A DNA stretch of 64,000 nucleotides from Dyella sp. RRB7 (GCF_022761115.1 NZ_JAKWJS010000004.1:1-64000), one strand, 5' to 3'; shown: positions 36,425 through 46,469, counted from the stretch's first letter. Program-made: numbers and translations. The notes: generated by a model from the sequence alone, not told the origin.

Positions 36425-38134
36425 ATGCTCAGTGTTGAACAGACCCTCACCGAACGTCTGCCATGGTTGGCGCAACATCCCCTGATCCGTCGGCCGGTCG
36501 CCGGCATGCTGGGCCGTCTGGCCGATGAGGATGGCTTCAACCGTACGCTCGACGCGATCGGCGAGGCTGAAGGTTTTGATTGTGTCGAGCGTGCGCTCGA
36601 GCTGCTCGGCGTCAGCTACTTCGTCAACCCGCGTGAACGCGAGAACATTCCCGTCGAAGGCGGGGTGTTGATCGTCGCCAACCATCCGCTGGGCATGATG
36701 GACGCGCTGACCCTGCTGCAACTGGTGGGTTCGGTACGCAGCGATGTGCGCATCCTCGCGAACGACTGGCTGATGTCGATCCCCCAACTGCACAAGCTGC
36801 TGTTGCCGGTCGACGTGTTCGGCAAGGGTGCGGCCTCGCGCATGCGTGCGATCTATCGCGCGCTGGAGCATGGCGAAGCGTTGATCGTGTTCCCGGCCGG
36901 CGAGGTGTCACGCGTCCGGCCCTCCGGCGTCAGCGACGGTCGCTGGGCCGATGGATTCGCCCGGCTGGCGTTGCATAGCCGCGTGCCGGTGTTGCCCATC
37001 CACGTGGCGGCCCGCAACTCGGCCATGTTCTATGGCTTGTCGATGCTGGCCAAGCCGCTAAGCACGGCCATGTTGCCGCGCGAGGCGATTTCGCCGGTGA
37101 GTCGACGTATCGGTTTCAGCGTGGGCGCGCTGGTTTCGGCGGATGAACTGGAGCAGCACAGCGGCGGCTCCGCCAAGCGTGCCGCCAAGCTCATGCGCCG
37201 TCATGTGTATCGGGTGGGGCGCCATCGCGGATTGATCTTCGGTGGCCAGGCGCCACTGGCGCATCCCGAGCCCACCGAGCGCGTCGCTGCCGAATTGCAG
37301 GCGCAGGCCGAGAAGCTGGCCGATCTCAATGACGGCAAGCAGGTGCTGCTGTTCAAGGGCGCATCCGACAGCGTGGTGTTGCGCGAAATTGGTCGCCTGC
37401 GCGAGCTGACGTTCCGCAAGGTGGGCGAGGGCACCGGCACCCGTCGCGATTTGGATGTCTACGACCCGCACTACGAGCACCTGGTGCTGTGGGACCCGAA
37501 GGCGCTGCGTATCGTGGGCTCCTACCGCTTGGGACATGGCGGGCGTTTGATCCAGGAGCGGGGCATGGCTGGCTTGTATACCTCCAGCCTGTTCAGCTAT
37601 TCGCCGGCGCTGGAGTCGCGGCTGGCGCAGGGGTTGGAGCTGGGGCGCAGTTTCATCGCGCCGGCCTATTGGCGCTCACGGGCACTGGACCAGCTGTGGC
37701 AGGGCATCGGCCTCTACCTGCAGCGACATCCGGAGCTGCGTTACCTGTTCGGCCCCGTCAGTATGTCGGTCAGCTTGCCGCGTGAGGCGCGCGAGTGGAT
37801 CGCGGCCGCTCACCAGCATTACTTCGGCGCGCCTGGCCTGGCCTCGGCGCGGCAGCCGTTCGTAGTGTCGCCCGGGGTGATCGATCTGGTACGCGGCGCC
37901 CTGGCGGGTCTTGATCCTGCTGCCGGCCTGGGCAAGCTCAAGCATCATCTCGATGCCCTGGGCGTGAGCCTGCCGGTGCTGTATCGCCAGTATGTTGATC
38001 TGGTGGAGCCCGAGGGCGTGCAGTTCCTCGCCTTTGGCGAGGACCCGGGTTTTTCAGGCTGCGTCGATGGGCTGGTGATGCTCGACCTGGCGACGCTCAA
38101 GCCGGCCAAGCGAGCCCGCTACCTGGGCAAATAA
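36425..38134 (+). CDS. Bifunctional acyltransferase, OlsF-like (PlsC-type + GNAT-type)
   Basis: A 569-residue fusion. Residues 75-290 form a glycerolipid-acyltransferase domain with NHPLGMMD (H87, D93) and VFPAGEVSR. Residues 310-560 form an OlsB/hemolysin-type GNAT N-acyltransferase (EIGRLRELTFRKVGEGTG...DLDVYDPHYEHLVLWD...IVGSYRLG). This is the order in OlsF of Serratia and Flavobacterium, which makes ornithine lipid by N-acylation then O-acylation. AGGAGG precedes the ATG. Alone in its unit. The assignment to ornithine lipid rather than another amino-acid lipid is inference. Confidence 0.8.
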   Translation: MLSVEQTLTERLPWLAQHPLIRRPVAGMLGRLADEDGFNRTLDAIGEAEGFDCVERALELLGVSYFVNPRERENIPVEGGVLIVANHPLGMMDALTLLQLVGSVRSDVRILANDWLMSIPQLHKLLLPVDVFGKGAASRMRAIYRALEHGEALIVFPAGEVSRVRPSGVSDGRWADGFARLALHSRVPVLPIHVAARNSAMFYGLSMLAKPLSTAMLPREAISPVSRRIGFSVGALVSADELEQHSGGSAKRAAKLMRRHVYRVGRHRGLIFGGQAPLAHPEPTERVAAELQAQAEKLADLNDGKQVLLFKGASDSVVLREIGRLRELTFRKVGEGTGTRRDLDVYDPHYEHLVLWDPKALRIVGSYRLGHGGRLIQERGMAGLYTSSLFSYSPALESRLAQGLELGRSFIAPAYWRSRALDQLWQGIGLYLQRHPELRYLFGPVSMSVSLPREAREWIAAAHQHYFGAPGLASARQPFVVSPGVIDLVRGALAGLDPAAGLGKLKHHLDALGVSLPVLYRQYVDLVEPEGVQFLAFGEDPGFSGCVDGLVMLDLATLKPAKRARYLGK

Positions 38135-38151
38135 GGGCCGCCGCGCCCTAT

Positions 38152-38184
38152 GCGCATCCTTGCGTGCAAGGCGCAAGGATGCGC
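38152..38184. repeat. 13-bp perfect hairpin after the OlsF-like gene
   Basis: Arms GCGCATCCTTGCG and CGCAAGGATGCGC with a 7-nt loop, 18 bp past the stop codon. It lacks a U tract, so it may protect the message end or be a repetitive element rather than a classic terminator. Confidence 0.5.
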
Positions 38185-38374
38185 CAGTCAGGGGCGAAAG
38201 ATGATCCTTGAAAGAGGCGGATTATTTCGCCATGACCGGCATTGGCCGGGCAACCGTGATCACTTGGTAAATTTACTGTAAAATACTTATGTAACCCTTA
38301 GGGTATTGATTGGGTGCGCCGAAGGTTATTTCGCGGCATCGATCGATAATGCATCACTGGATTTAGCTGTCTCC
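38185..38374 (+). other. AT-rich leader upstream of TonB receptor 1
   Basis: An AT-rich patch (TTGGTAAATTTACTGTAAAATACTTATG near 38264-38291, shown as two halves: TTGGTAAATTTACT and GTAAAATACTTATG) stands out in GC-rich surroundings and probably holds a promoter. No exact -35/-10 pair can be defended. No ORF of note. Confidence 0.4.
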
Positions 38375-38402
38375 GCCTGATCTCACCCGATCGGGCTTTT
38401 TT
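38375..38402 (+). terminator. Terminator-like hairpin in the TonB-receptor leader
   Basis: Arms GCCTGATC and GATCGGGC (one G-T pair), loop TCACCC, followed by TTTTTT. It lies 190 bp before the receptor start and more than 240 bp after the previous gene. It would therefore end a short transcript of about 100 nt begun in the AT-rich patch, or act as an attenuator. Confidence 0.6.
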
Positions 38403-38591
38403 ACGCCCGGGGGAAACGTTTAAAATTACGTTAAGTGGCATGAAATTGCGATTTTGAGCAAGGAGTTACGAAATATATTTCGTGGTTCGAAAGAAGTTGC
38501 TTATTAGTTGCCGCTCCTCCATCCCACAACCGATTGCTGGCCGCCTCCGGGCGGGCGGCACACATAATTTTTGTTACCTCTGGAATCGACG

Positions 38592-41066
38592 ATGATGAAA
38601 CGAAACCACCTTTCTATGGCGATTGCTGTCGTGTTTTGTATGGCAGCGGGTTCTGCGTTCGCGCAGGACGCCGCCGGCCAGGCCGATCAGACCACCGTCA
38701 ACAAGGAAGCGACCGTTCTGCGCGGCGCATCCAGCACCTCCAACACCACCACCTCCAACGACACCAAGCGCGTGCAGCAGCTGAACACGGTGACGGTGCA
38801 GGCGCAGAGCCTGTCGCTGGGTGGCGGCCTGATGTCGGTGCAGACGGCGCCCAAGGCGGTTTCGACCATTACCCGCGACGCCATCGTCAAGGCTGCGCCG
38901 GGCGGCACCTTCGTGCAGATGATCGACAGCATTCCCGGCGTGAATGCCTCGACCGACGACGTGAGCGGCCTGGCCAACGGCAACTACCAGATCCGTGGCT
39001 TCACCAGCGACGAAATCGGTACGACCGTGAACGGCGCGCCGATCAATGACAGCGGCAACTACAAGGTCTATTCGACCGAGTACGGCGACACCGAGAACAT
39101 GGGTGACATCACCGTGCTGCAGGGCTACCCGGACGTCGACACCCCGGTCTCGGGTGCCGCCGGTGGCGCCATCTCCTGGGTGACCATCGACCCCTCGCAT
39201 ACCGCCGGCGTGGATTTCGCCCAGAGCCTGGGCAACCACGACTATCGCCGTACCTTCCTGCGCTTCAACACGGGTGACATCGGCCCGGTGCGCGCCTGGC
39301 TGTCGTACTCGAACAACACCTCCGACTTCTGGCGCGGCCCGGGCGACCTGAACGTGACCAAGGTCGACGGCAAGGCGCTGTGGACGATCGACGACAACAA
39401 CTACGTCTCCGCCTCGTTCCAGTACAACCGCGAGCGTAACTACAGCTACGACAGCCTGACCAAGGCCCAGGTCGCTCAGGGCGGTTACTTCCAGAGCTAC
39501 GAAGCAACCTACAACCCGAACAACATCACCGATGCCAAGAACTATTGGCAGCTTCACACCAATCCGTTCACCAGCTGGCTGGCCAGCGCGGACGGCGAGT
39601 TCAAGCTCAGTGACAGCCTGCGCCTGTCGGTGGTGCCTTACTTCTGGTACGGCAACGGCGGCGGCGGTGGCGGCTACTCGTTCACCGAGTCGACCAAGAC
39701 CCAGAACAACATCGGCTACGCCAACCTTGACGTGAACAACGACGGCAAGATCGGCGGCACGGCCGTGGCCTACGACGACTCCCAGACCTTCACCTACCGT
39801 CCCGGCATCATCGCCAAGCTGAACCAGGACTTCGGCGAGAACGACAGCCTGGAATACGGTTTCTGGTACGAGCGTCCCCGCCAGCAGCAGCAGGAAGTGT
39901 TCACCCCGACGGCCAATGGCGTGCCGACCGATTTCTGGGCCACCACGGATCTCATCCGCTATTCCAACGGCGTGATCCAGCGTCTGTATCGCGAGTACAC
40001 CGCTTCCGATACCCGCAAGGTGTTTGCCACCAACACCTGGACGCCGGACGACAAGTGGACCATTACCGCCGGTGCCGCGTACCTGTGGGAACAGCGTAGC
40101 GGTTACGACTACGAGAACTGGGGCAGCAGCGGCAACACCGGCTCCTATGCCAAGTACAACCAGTTCGGTGGCGAGGGCAGTGCCACGTACCACAAGGTCA
40201 GCCCGACGGCTGGCGTGAAGTACCAGATCAACGAAGAGAACCAGCTGTATCTCGGCGCGGGTCGTACCTTCCGCGCACCGATCAACGGCGCACTGCTGCA
40301 GAACGTTGCCGTTGAGGAGTTCCCGTCCAACGCCGCCAATGCCGCCGCCGGCAAGTACGGCAACAAGCCTGAGACGGCCACCACGGTGGATCTGGGTTGG
40401 CGCTTCTACGCGGATCAGGTCTCGGCCAACGTCGATGCCTACGAATCGCATCTGAACAACAAGCAGATCTCGGGCTACGACAACACCACCGGGCAGACCG
40501 TCTACCTGAACTTGCCCAAGATGCACATGCGCGGCGTGACCGCCGAGGGCAGCTACAAGTTTGCTCAGGACTGGACGCTGTACGGCAACTACTCGTACCA
40601 GAAGGCCATCCTCGACGGCAACGTGAACACGTTCGGCGACGGCGTGTATACGACCGAAGGCAAGACGTTCCTCAACACGCCGAAGAACTCCGGCTTCGTG
40701 CGTGTCGGCTACGACCACGGTCCGTTCTGGGCAAGCCTGGACGCCAAGTACCGCGGCTCGATCTACGGCGACTGGATGAACACCGAGAAGGTCGGTGGCT
40801 ACACCGTGTTCAACTTCAACGCTGGCGTGAACCTGCCGGATTTCGCCGATTGGCTGCGTCACCCGTACATCAAGTTGAACGTGTTCAACCTGGCCAACAG
40901 GCGTGCGCTGACCAACGCCAACAACATTGGCGCGTTCCTGGCCAGCAACCCGGGTAATGAGTACAAGGACCCGACGACCGGCAAGGCGCTGTACACCTCG
41001 ACGCCGTACTACTCGCTGCTGGAAGACCGCACCTACATGGTCACCTTCGGCGTTTCGTTCTTCTAA
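38592..41066 (+). CDS. TonB-dependent outer-membrane receptor
   Basis: An 824-residue receptor with signal peptide (cut after SAFAQ), a short N-terminal extension, plug domain (residues 80-215: VSTITRDAIVKAAPGG...NGNYQIRGFTSDEIGTTVNGAPIND) and a 22-strand barrel ending in the aromatic signature TFGVSFF. It imports a large substrate such as a siderophore, glycan or vitamin B12-like compound; the ligand cannot be told. TGGAA precedes the ATG; an earlier TTG in frame was not used. It is single, with a strong terminator. No regulator or transporter partner adjoins it. Confidence 0.93.
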   Translation: MMKRNHLSMAIAVVFCMAAGSAFAQDAAGQADQTTVNKEATVLRGASSTSNTTTSNDTKRVQQLNTVTVQAQSLSLGGGLMSVQTAPKAVSTITRDAIVKAAPGGTFVQMIDSIPGVNASTDDVSGLANGNYQIRGFTSDEIGTTVNGAPINDSGNYKVYSTEYGDTENMGDITVLQGYPDVDTPVSGAAGGAISWVTIDPSHTAGVDFAQSLGNHDYRRTFLRFNTGDIGPVRAWLSYSNNTSDFWRGPGDLNVTKVDGKALWTIDDNNYVSASFQYNRERNYSYDSLTKAQVAQGGYFQSYEATYNPNNITDAKNYWQLHTNPFTSWLASADGEFKLSDSLRLSVVPYFWYGNGGGGGGYSFTESTKTQNNIGYANLDVNNDGKIGGTAVAYDDSQTFTYRPGIIAKLNQDFGENDSLEYGFWYERPRQQQQEVFTPTANGVPTDFWATTDLIRYSNGVIQRLYREYTASDTRKVFATNTWTPDDKWTITAGAAYLWEQRSGYDYENWGSSGNTGSYAKYNQFGGEGSATYHKVSPTAGVKYQINEENQLYLGAGRTFRAPINGALLQNVAVEEFPSNAANAAAGKYGNKPETATTVDLGWRFYADQVSANVDAYESHLNNKQISGYDNTTGQTVYLNLPKMHMRGVTAEGSYKFAQDWTLYGNYSYQKAILDGNVNTFGDGVYTTEGKTFLNTPKNSGFVRVGYDHGPFWASLDAKYRGSIYGDWMNTEKVGGYTVFNFNAGVNLPDFADWLRHPYIKLNVFNLANRRALTNANNIGAFLASNPGNEYKDPTTGKALYTSTPYYSLLEDRTYMVTFGVSFF

Positions 41067-41094
41067 GCAACAACGGACCACATGTCCGATCCAG

Positions 41095-41124
41095 GCCGGC
41101 CCCTTCGGGGGCCGGCTTTTTTTT
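41095..41124 (+). terminator. Terminator after TonB receptor 1
   Basis: A 9-bp stem GCCGGCCCC/GGGGCCGGC closed by the stable tetraloop TTCG and followed by eight T. Confidence 0.95.
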
Positions 41125-41508
41125 GCCCCACGAAAAAGTGGTTTTCACGTCTGAGCGGGATTTGGCTGCCAGGCAGGAGCCGCCTGTCATCCGTCGGTCC
41201 CGGTACTGCAGCAACGCCGTGAGGCCCCACTTTCGCCCCTGCGACAGCCACTCGCCAGCGGCAAGTTCATGCGCGGACAGCCCGCATGAGGCGCAAGTTT
41301 TGTGAGGAATACGTCAATAAGTTACGAATTTGTAATATTATGCGCTTACATTCGCCGTGATGAGTTCAGGCCGGTGGCTACCTCCGAGCACCCCGGACTA
41401 ATCAAATAATCTCAGGGTATCAGTCACTTAAGGCGGTGGCGGAGGGGCATGGGACTCCTCTGTGCTGATCCCGTGTTTTTTTGCGAATCTCTTAGGGGTC
41501 GAATCTCG
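41125..41508 (+). other. Upstream region of TonB receptor 2
   Basis: Contains an AT-rich stretch near 41310-41345 (TGTAATATTATGC), a plausible extended -10, about 170 bp before the receptor start. No gene, repeat or RNA recognised. Confidence 0.4.
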
Positions 41509-44500
41509 ATGAACATCGCTTTGCGTAATAAATTGCTGCCGGTGGCCATTGCGGCGCTGCTTGCCGCATCGCCAGTCTTGGCGCAGGACACCTCCTCCTC
41601 GATCAGTGGTCGCGTGCTCGATGCCAGCGGCCAGCCGGTGGCCGGCGCCACCGTGCAGATCGTGCATGAGCCCTCGGGCACCACCAAGACCACCACCACC
41701 GACGCCAGCGGCCGCTATTCGGCACAGGGTCTGCGCGTGGGTGGTCCGTTCGATGTGAAGGTTTCCAAGGATGGTACCCAGACCGAGCAGGAGAATATCT
41801 ATCTGCAGCTGGCGCAGGACACCGCGGTCAATCTGACGGTGGGCGCTGCTCAGGCGGCACAGAATCTTTCAGCCATCTCCGTCTCGGCCAATACGCTGTC
41901 GCAGACCTTCACGCCGGATAACAAGGGTCTGTCGACCAACATTTCGCGTCGTGAGCTGGAAGCCACGCCGACCCCGAATCGCTCGATTCAGAACGTCGTG
42001 CGCCTTGATCCACGCATCACCATTACCGATCGCGCCCGTGGCGAAATCTCCGCCGTTGGCCAGAACAGCCGTTACAACAACATCACTGTCGACTCGGTGA
42101 GTGCGAACGATCCGTTCGGCCTGAATGCGAATGGCCTGCCGACGCTGGGCACGCCGATCTCGCAGGACACCATCGAGGAATACAACATCTCGACGGCGAA
42201 CTACGACGTGGCCACCCGCCGTGGCCTTGGCGCCAACATCAACGCCGTCACCAAGAGCGGCACCAACGATTTCCATGGCTCGGTCTACTACGTGTTCCAG
42301 AACACGGACATGATCGGCCAGAACGAGCAGGACAAGGACTACGCCGGCTTCAAGCGCCAGTGGACCGGTGGCGCCACGGTCGGTGGCCCGCTCATCAAGG
42401 ACAAGCTGTTCTTCTTCGCCTCGGTGGAAAAGAGCGAGCAGGTGGGTTCGGGCAGCCCCTATGGCACGGAAGATTCCGGCGCCGCGACGCCGATCAAGGG
42501 CCTGACCAGCTCGCAGGTGCAGCAGGTGCGTGACATCGCTGCAAAGTATGGCCTGACCGATATCGGCTCGGTCGGCGGCGGCAACTCCAACCTGATCGAC
42601 AAGCGCTACCTCGGCAAGGTCGACTGGAACATTACCGACAATCATCGCGCCAGCTTTACCTATAGCGAGACGAAGGAAAACAAGCCGATCATCACGGGCA
42701 GCAACACCAAGCTCGTATTGTCCAGCGGCTGGTACAAGACCAACGTCGACAACAAGAGCTACGCGCTGCATTTCTACGACGACTGGTCGGACATCTTCTC
42801 GACTGATACCACGCTGTCATATGCCAATTTCCAGCAGAATCGCGGCCCGTACAACGGCGTGGATATGCCCGATATCACGGTGTATCCGACGACATCGGGT
42901 GGTCCGGCAGTAGAGTTCGGCACCGAATATTCGAGCCAGGCCAATGTGCTGAAGGTCAAGACGCTCAATGCGGCCTGGGCCGGTACGCTGTACCTGGGCG
43001 ATCACACCTTGAAGGGTGGTCTCGATTACGAAAAGGACAAGTATTACAACTTGTTCCTGCAGAACTATTTCGGCTCGTACACTTTCCGCGACATCACCGG
43101 CAACCCGAACTCGGGTCTGCAGAACTTCAACCTGCTCAACTACTACCAGTACCGCTACAACCGTCCGACGACCGGTTTGAGCCTCGGCGACGTGGCTGCG
43201 CGCTACAACCTCAATCAGTGGGGCGTCTTCCTGCAAGACACCTGGCAGGTCACCAACAATCTATCGCTGCAGTATGGTGTACGCGTCGACATTCCGCTGA
43301 TGGACGACAAGCCGCTCTATAACGCCACCTTTGCTGCCCCGCCGGGTGTCAACGCAAAGGGCCAGGCTACGGGTGGCTTCGGGCGCACAAACCAGACCAC
43401 GATCAATGGCAATCGCGTGGTGCAGCCGCGCGTGTCGTTCAACTATGCCTTCAACACCGAGCTGATGACCCAGCTGCGTGGTGGTGCGGGCCTGTTCGTG
43501 ACCAATCAGCCGGGCGTGTGGCTGGGCAATATCTTCTCCAACTCCGGCATGACGCAGACGCAGTTCAACTGCGGCCCGACCCAGGCGGCACCCTGCAATG
43601 GTGCTAACGGTCAGCCTTTGCCGGCGTTCAGTCCCGACCCGCACGGCCAGAACGACGGCGCGATCGGTGCGGGCCAGATGACGGTCAACACCATCTCGCC
43701 GGGCTGGCACATTCCCACCGCCTGGAAGTACAGCCTGGGCGTTGATCGTGAGTTGCCCTGGTACGGCCTGATTGCGACGGCCGACTGGGAACACATCGAT
43801 CAGCGCGATGCGGTGTGGTTCCAGAACCTCAATCTGGGCGCACCGACGTTCCAGACGCCTGATGGCCGCAACTCATACTACGCGGTGCAGGGCTTGGACC
43901 CGGCAGCCAAGGGGCAGTCTGTTCGCGCGAATGCCAACCAGGCGTTCTCTGGTCAGGTCATCAATCTGGCCAACACCAGCAAGGGTCAGGCGGACAGTAT
44001 CGCCCTGTCCCTGAAGAAGCCGTTCTCGGATGACTGGTCGGGCATGATCGGCTTCACCTGGAGCCACGCGACCGAAGTGAATCCGGGTACGTCGTCGGTG
44101 GCGAACTCGAACTACCAGTACAGCCAGGTCTACAACTCGAACGAGAACGTTGCCAGCACGTCCAACTATTCCGTGCCGCGTCGCGTGATCGCATCGTTGA
44201 ACTGGCAGCATCGCTTCTGGGGTGACTACGCCACCAGCGCCAGCATCTTCTACGACGGCCATTCGGCGGCCCCGTATAGCTGGACGTTCGGCAACGATGC
44301 CAACGGTGACGGCTACACCAATGATCTAGTCTATATCCCGCGTCCGGGTGATGTCGTGTTCCGTCCGGGTACCGATCCGAAGCTGATCGAATCGTTTTAT
44401 GCCTATATCCAGAAGAACGATTACCTGAAGGATCACCAGGGGCAGGTAGCCCGCCGCAACGCTGACCGCGCTGGCTGGATCAACCAGATCGATCTGAGCT

Positions 44501-44829
44501 TCAGTCAGGAGATTCCCGGCATCTTCAAGGGCAATAAGGGCATCGTTCGCTTTGACGTCTACAACTTCACGAACCTGCTCAACAAGCATTGGGGTATCGA
44601 GAAGCGTCAGCCGTTCAGTAGCAACGGTCGTTACCTTGCCGACTACTACGGCATCGATGCAAAGACCGGCAAGTACATCTACAACATCGACTGCGGTGGC
44701 AAGGCGAGCTGCACGAACTACAATTCCGGCGGCGTGTATTCGCCTCTGGCCGTGCCCACCTACATCAACAACAACGATGACCTTGCCCAGCGTTGGTCGG
44801 TTCAGTTGACGTTGAAGTACACCTTCTAA
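41509..44829 (+). CDS. Oar-like TonB-dependent receptor with carboxypeptidase-regulatory domain
   Basis: A 1106-residue outer-membrane protein. It has a signal peptide (cut after SPVLAQ), an N-terminal CarboxypepD_reg (beta-sandwich) domain (SSISGRVLDASGQPVAGATVQIV...TTTDASGRYSAQGL, residues 27-105), a plug domain and a large barrel ending LTLKYTF. This is the Oar/OmpA-related class common in Xanthomonadales and Myxococcus, linked to protein or peptide export/uptake. Blocks like KSGTNDFHGSVYYVFQN and GGPLIKDKLFFFASVE are class hallmarks. AGGGG precedes the ATG. Followed by a strong terminator, so monocistronic. Confidence 0.92.
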   Translation: MNIALRNKLLPVAIAALLAASPVLAQDTSSSISGRVLDASGQPVAGATVQIVHEPSGTTKTTTTDASGRYSAQGLRVGGPFDVKVSKDGTQTEQENIYLQLAQDTAVNLTVGAAQAAQNLSAISVSANTLSQTFTPDNKGLSTNISRRELEATPTPNRSIQNVVRLDPRITITDRARGEISAVGQNSRYNNITVDSVSANDPFGLNANGLPTLGTPISQDTIEEYNISTANYDVATRRGLGANINAVTKSGTNDFHGSVYYVFQNTDMIGQNEQDKDYAGFKRQWTGGATVGGPLIKDKLFFFASVEKSEQVGSGSPYGTEDSGAATPIKGLTSSQVQQVRDIAAKYGLTDIGSVGGGNSNLIDKRYLGKVDWNITDNHRASFTYSETKENKPIITGSNTKLVLSSGWYKTNVDNKSYALHFYDDWSDIFSTDTTLSYANFQQNRGPYNGVDMPDITVYPTTSGGPAVEFGTEYSSQANVLKVKTLNAAWAGTLYLGDHTLKGGLDYEKDKYYNLFLQNYFGSYTFRDITGNPNSGLQNFNLLNYYQYRYNRPTTGLSLGDVAARYNLNQWGVFLQDTWQVTNNLSLQYGVRVDIPLMDDKPLYNATFAAPPGVNAKGQATGGFGRTNQTTINGNRVVQPRVSFNYAFNTELMTQLRGGAGLFVTNQPGVWLGNIFSNSGMTQTQFNCGPTQAAPCNGANGQPLPAFSPDPHGQNDGAIGAGQMTVNTISPGWHIPTAWKYSLGVDRELPWYGLIATADWEHIDQRDAVWFQNLNLGAPTFQTPDGRNSYYAVQGLDPAAKGQSVRANANQAFSGQVINLANTSKGQADSIALSLKKPFSDDWSGMIGFTWSHATEVNPGTSSVANSNYQYSQVYNSNENVASTSNYSVPRRVIASLNWQHRFWGDYATSASIFYDGHSAAPYSWTFGNDANGDGYTNDLVYIPRPGDVVFRPGTDPKLIESFYAYIQKNDYLKDHQGQVARRNADRAGWINQIDLSFSQEIPGIFKGNKGIVRFDVYNFTNLLNKHWGIEKRQPFSSNGRYLADYYGIDAKTGKYIYNIDCGGKASCTNYNSGGVYSPLAVPTYINNNDDLAQRWSVQLTLKYTF

Positions 44830-44858
44830 GCGCTTTTGCTTGCAAAGGTTTTGAAGTC

Positions 44859-44893
44859 AGGCCGGCGTCCGTAAGGGCGCCGGCCTTCTTTTG
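44859..44893 (+). terminator. Terminator after TonB receptor 2
   Basis: Arms AGGCCGGCG and CGCCGGCCT with a 10-nt loop, followed by TCTTTT. Confidence 0.85.
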
Positions 44894-44989
44894 GCTTGAC
44901 CCTGCCATGCCTGCCGCGGGAAGCTACCCGGTCCGCCACGTTCCGAGCGGACGTATGAGCCGCGAGGGCGCGGCCAGGAGAATGTTTCA

Positions 44990-46402
44990 ATGAATGACAC
45001 CCAAGCCGGCAAGTCCGGTCGAGCCCCCACCGTCAGCGCGCGCATTTCCCCCGCCGGTGGCTTGGATATCCTGTCCCGCAACGAGGTCGCGCGCCTGCGC
45101 GACGCCAGCGGTTCGGGCCTGCACGCCTTGCTGCGCCGCTGCGCGCTGGCGGTGCTGACTTCCGGCAGCATGAGCGATGATCCGCGCACCATCCTCGAAC
45201 AATTCCCCGATTTCGACATCCAGGTGCTGCAGCAGGATCGCGGCATCAAGATCGAGCTGACCCATGCGCCGGCGCAAGCTTTTGTCGATGGCCAGATCAT
45301 CCGCGGCATCAACGAGCTGCTGGTGGCCGTGGTGCGCGACATCGTCTACGTGTCGACGCAGATGGAGCAGGGCAACTTCGACCTGGACGACAGTGTCGGC
45401 CTCACCCATGTGGTGTTCGAGATCCTGCGCAACGCGCGCATCCTCAAGCCGCAGATCGATCCGAACCTGGTGGTGTGCTGGGGCGGTCATTCGATCTCGC
45501 GCGACGAGTACGAGTACACCAAGCAGGTGGGCTACCAGCTCGGCCTGCGCGGCATGGACATCTGCACGGGCTGCGGCCCGGGCGCCATGAAGGGCCCGAT
45601 GAAGGGCGCCACCATTGCCCACGCCAAGCAGCGTCGCCGCAACAACCGCTACATCGGCATCACCGAGCCGGGCATCATCGCGGCCGAATCGCCGAACCCG
45701 ATCGTGAATCACCTGGTGATCATGCCGGACATCGAGAAGCGTCTCGAAGCGTTCGTGCGCATGGGGCACGGCATCATCGTGTTCCCGGGCGGCGTGGGCA
45801 CGGCTGAGGAAATCCTCTATCTGCTGGGCATCCTGCTACATCCGGACAATGCCGGCGTGCCGTTCCCGCTGATCCTTACCGGGCCCAAGCAGTCGTCCGC
45901 CTATTTCGAGCAGATCGACCGCTTCCTGCGCCTCACTCTGGGCGACGCCGTGGCCCAGCACTACCAGATCATCGTGGATGACCCGGCGGCGGTGGCGCGT
46001 GCCATGGTGCGTGGCATCGACAAGGTGCGTAACTATCGCCTGGACAACAAGGATGCGTTCTTCTTCAACTGGGCGCTCAATATTCCGTATGCGTTCCAGC
46101 TGCCGTTCCGCCCTACCCATCAGGCCATGCGCGCGCTCGCCATCCATCGCGACCGTCCGCGCCACGAGTTGGCGGCAGACCTGCGTCGCGCCTTCTCCGG
46201 CATCGTCGCCGGCAACGTGAAGGAAGAGGGCATGCGCGCCATCGAGCAGCACGGCCCGTTCGACATCGATGGTGACGCCGACGTCATGCACGCCCTGGAT
46301 GAGTTGCTCAAGGCCTTCGTGGCGCAGGACCGCATGAAGCTGCCGGGCGGCACGGCGTATGTGCCCTGCTACCGGGTGCTGACCGGGGCGACGGCCCATT
46401 GA
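44990..46402 (+). CDS. ppnN: Nucleotide 5'-monophosphate nucleosidase PpnN (YgdH)
   Basis: A 470-residue protein with the LOG-type nucleosidase core (CTGCGPGAMKGPMKGA; HGIIVFPGGVGTAEEILYLLGI), flanked by the N-terminal DUF4478 and C-terminal DUF3412 domains that form the (p)ppGpp-controlled gate in E. coli PpnN. It hydrolyses nucleoside monophosphates to base and ribose-5-phosphate, helping purine balance in the stringent response. AGGAGA precedes the ATG. Single gene; tRNA-Asn follows. Confidence 0.95.
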   Translation: MNDTQAGKSGRAPTVSARISPAGGLDILSRNEVARLRDASGSGLHALLRRCALAVLTSGSMSDDPRTILEQFPDFDIQVLQQDRGIKIELTHAPAQAFVDGQIIRGINELLVAVVRDIVYVSTQMEQGNFDLDDSVGLTHVVFEILRNARILKPQIDPNLVVCWGGHSISRDEYEYTKQVGYQLGLRGMDICTGCGPGAMKGPMKGATIAHAKQRRRNNRYIGITEPGIIAAESPNPIVNHLVIMPDIEKRLEAFVRMGHGIIVFPGGVGTAEEILYLLGILLHPDNAGVPFPLILTGPKQSSAYFEQIDRFLRLTLGDAVAQHYQIIVDDPAAVARAMVRGIDKVRNYRLDNKDAFFFNWALNIPYAFQLPFRPTHQAMRALAIHRDRPRHELAADLRRAFSGIVAGNVKEEGMRAIEQHGPFDIDGDADVMHALDELLKAFVAQDRMKLPGGTAYVPCYRVLTGATAH

Positions 46403-46426
46403 GTGATTTCAGGTGGCGCGGAAGTC

Positions 46427-46455
46427 TTGACAGCCCGCTCCTGGATATACAAACT
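46427..46455 (+). promoter_or_regulatory. Promoter of tRNA-Asn
   Basis: A perfect -35 TTGACA (46427-46432). At 17 bp the -10 reads CAAACT, a poor match; TACAAA two bases earlier is an alternative with a short spacer. It lies just before the tRNA start. Confidence 0.5.
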
Positions 46456-46469
46456 ATCCAGCTCACCCC

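Noticed and set aside
38574-41081. 835-codon minus-strand frame opposite TonB receptor 1
   Set aside because: Shadow of the receptor gene; Val/Arg/Gly-rich with no recognisable motif, while the plus strand has signal peptide, plug and barrel.
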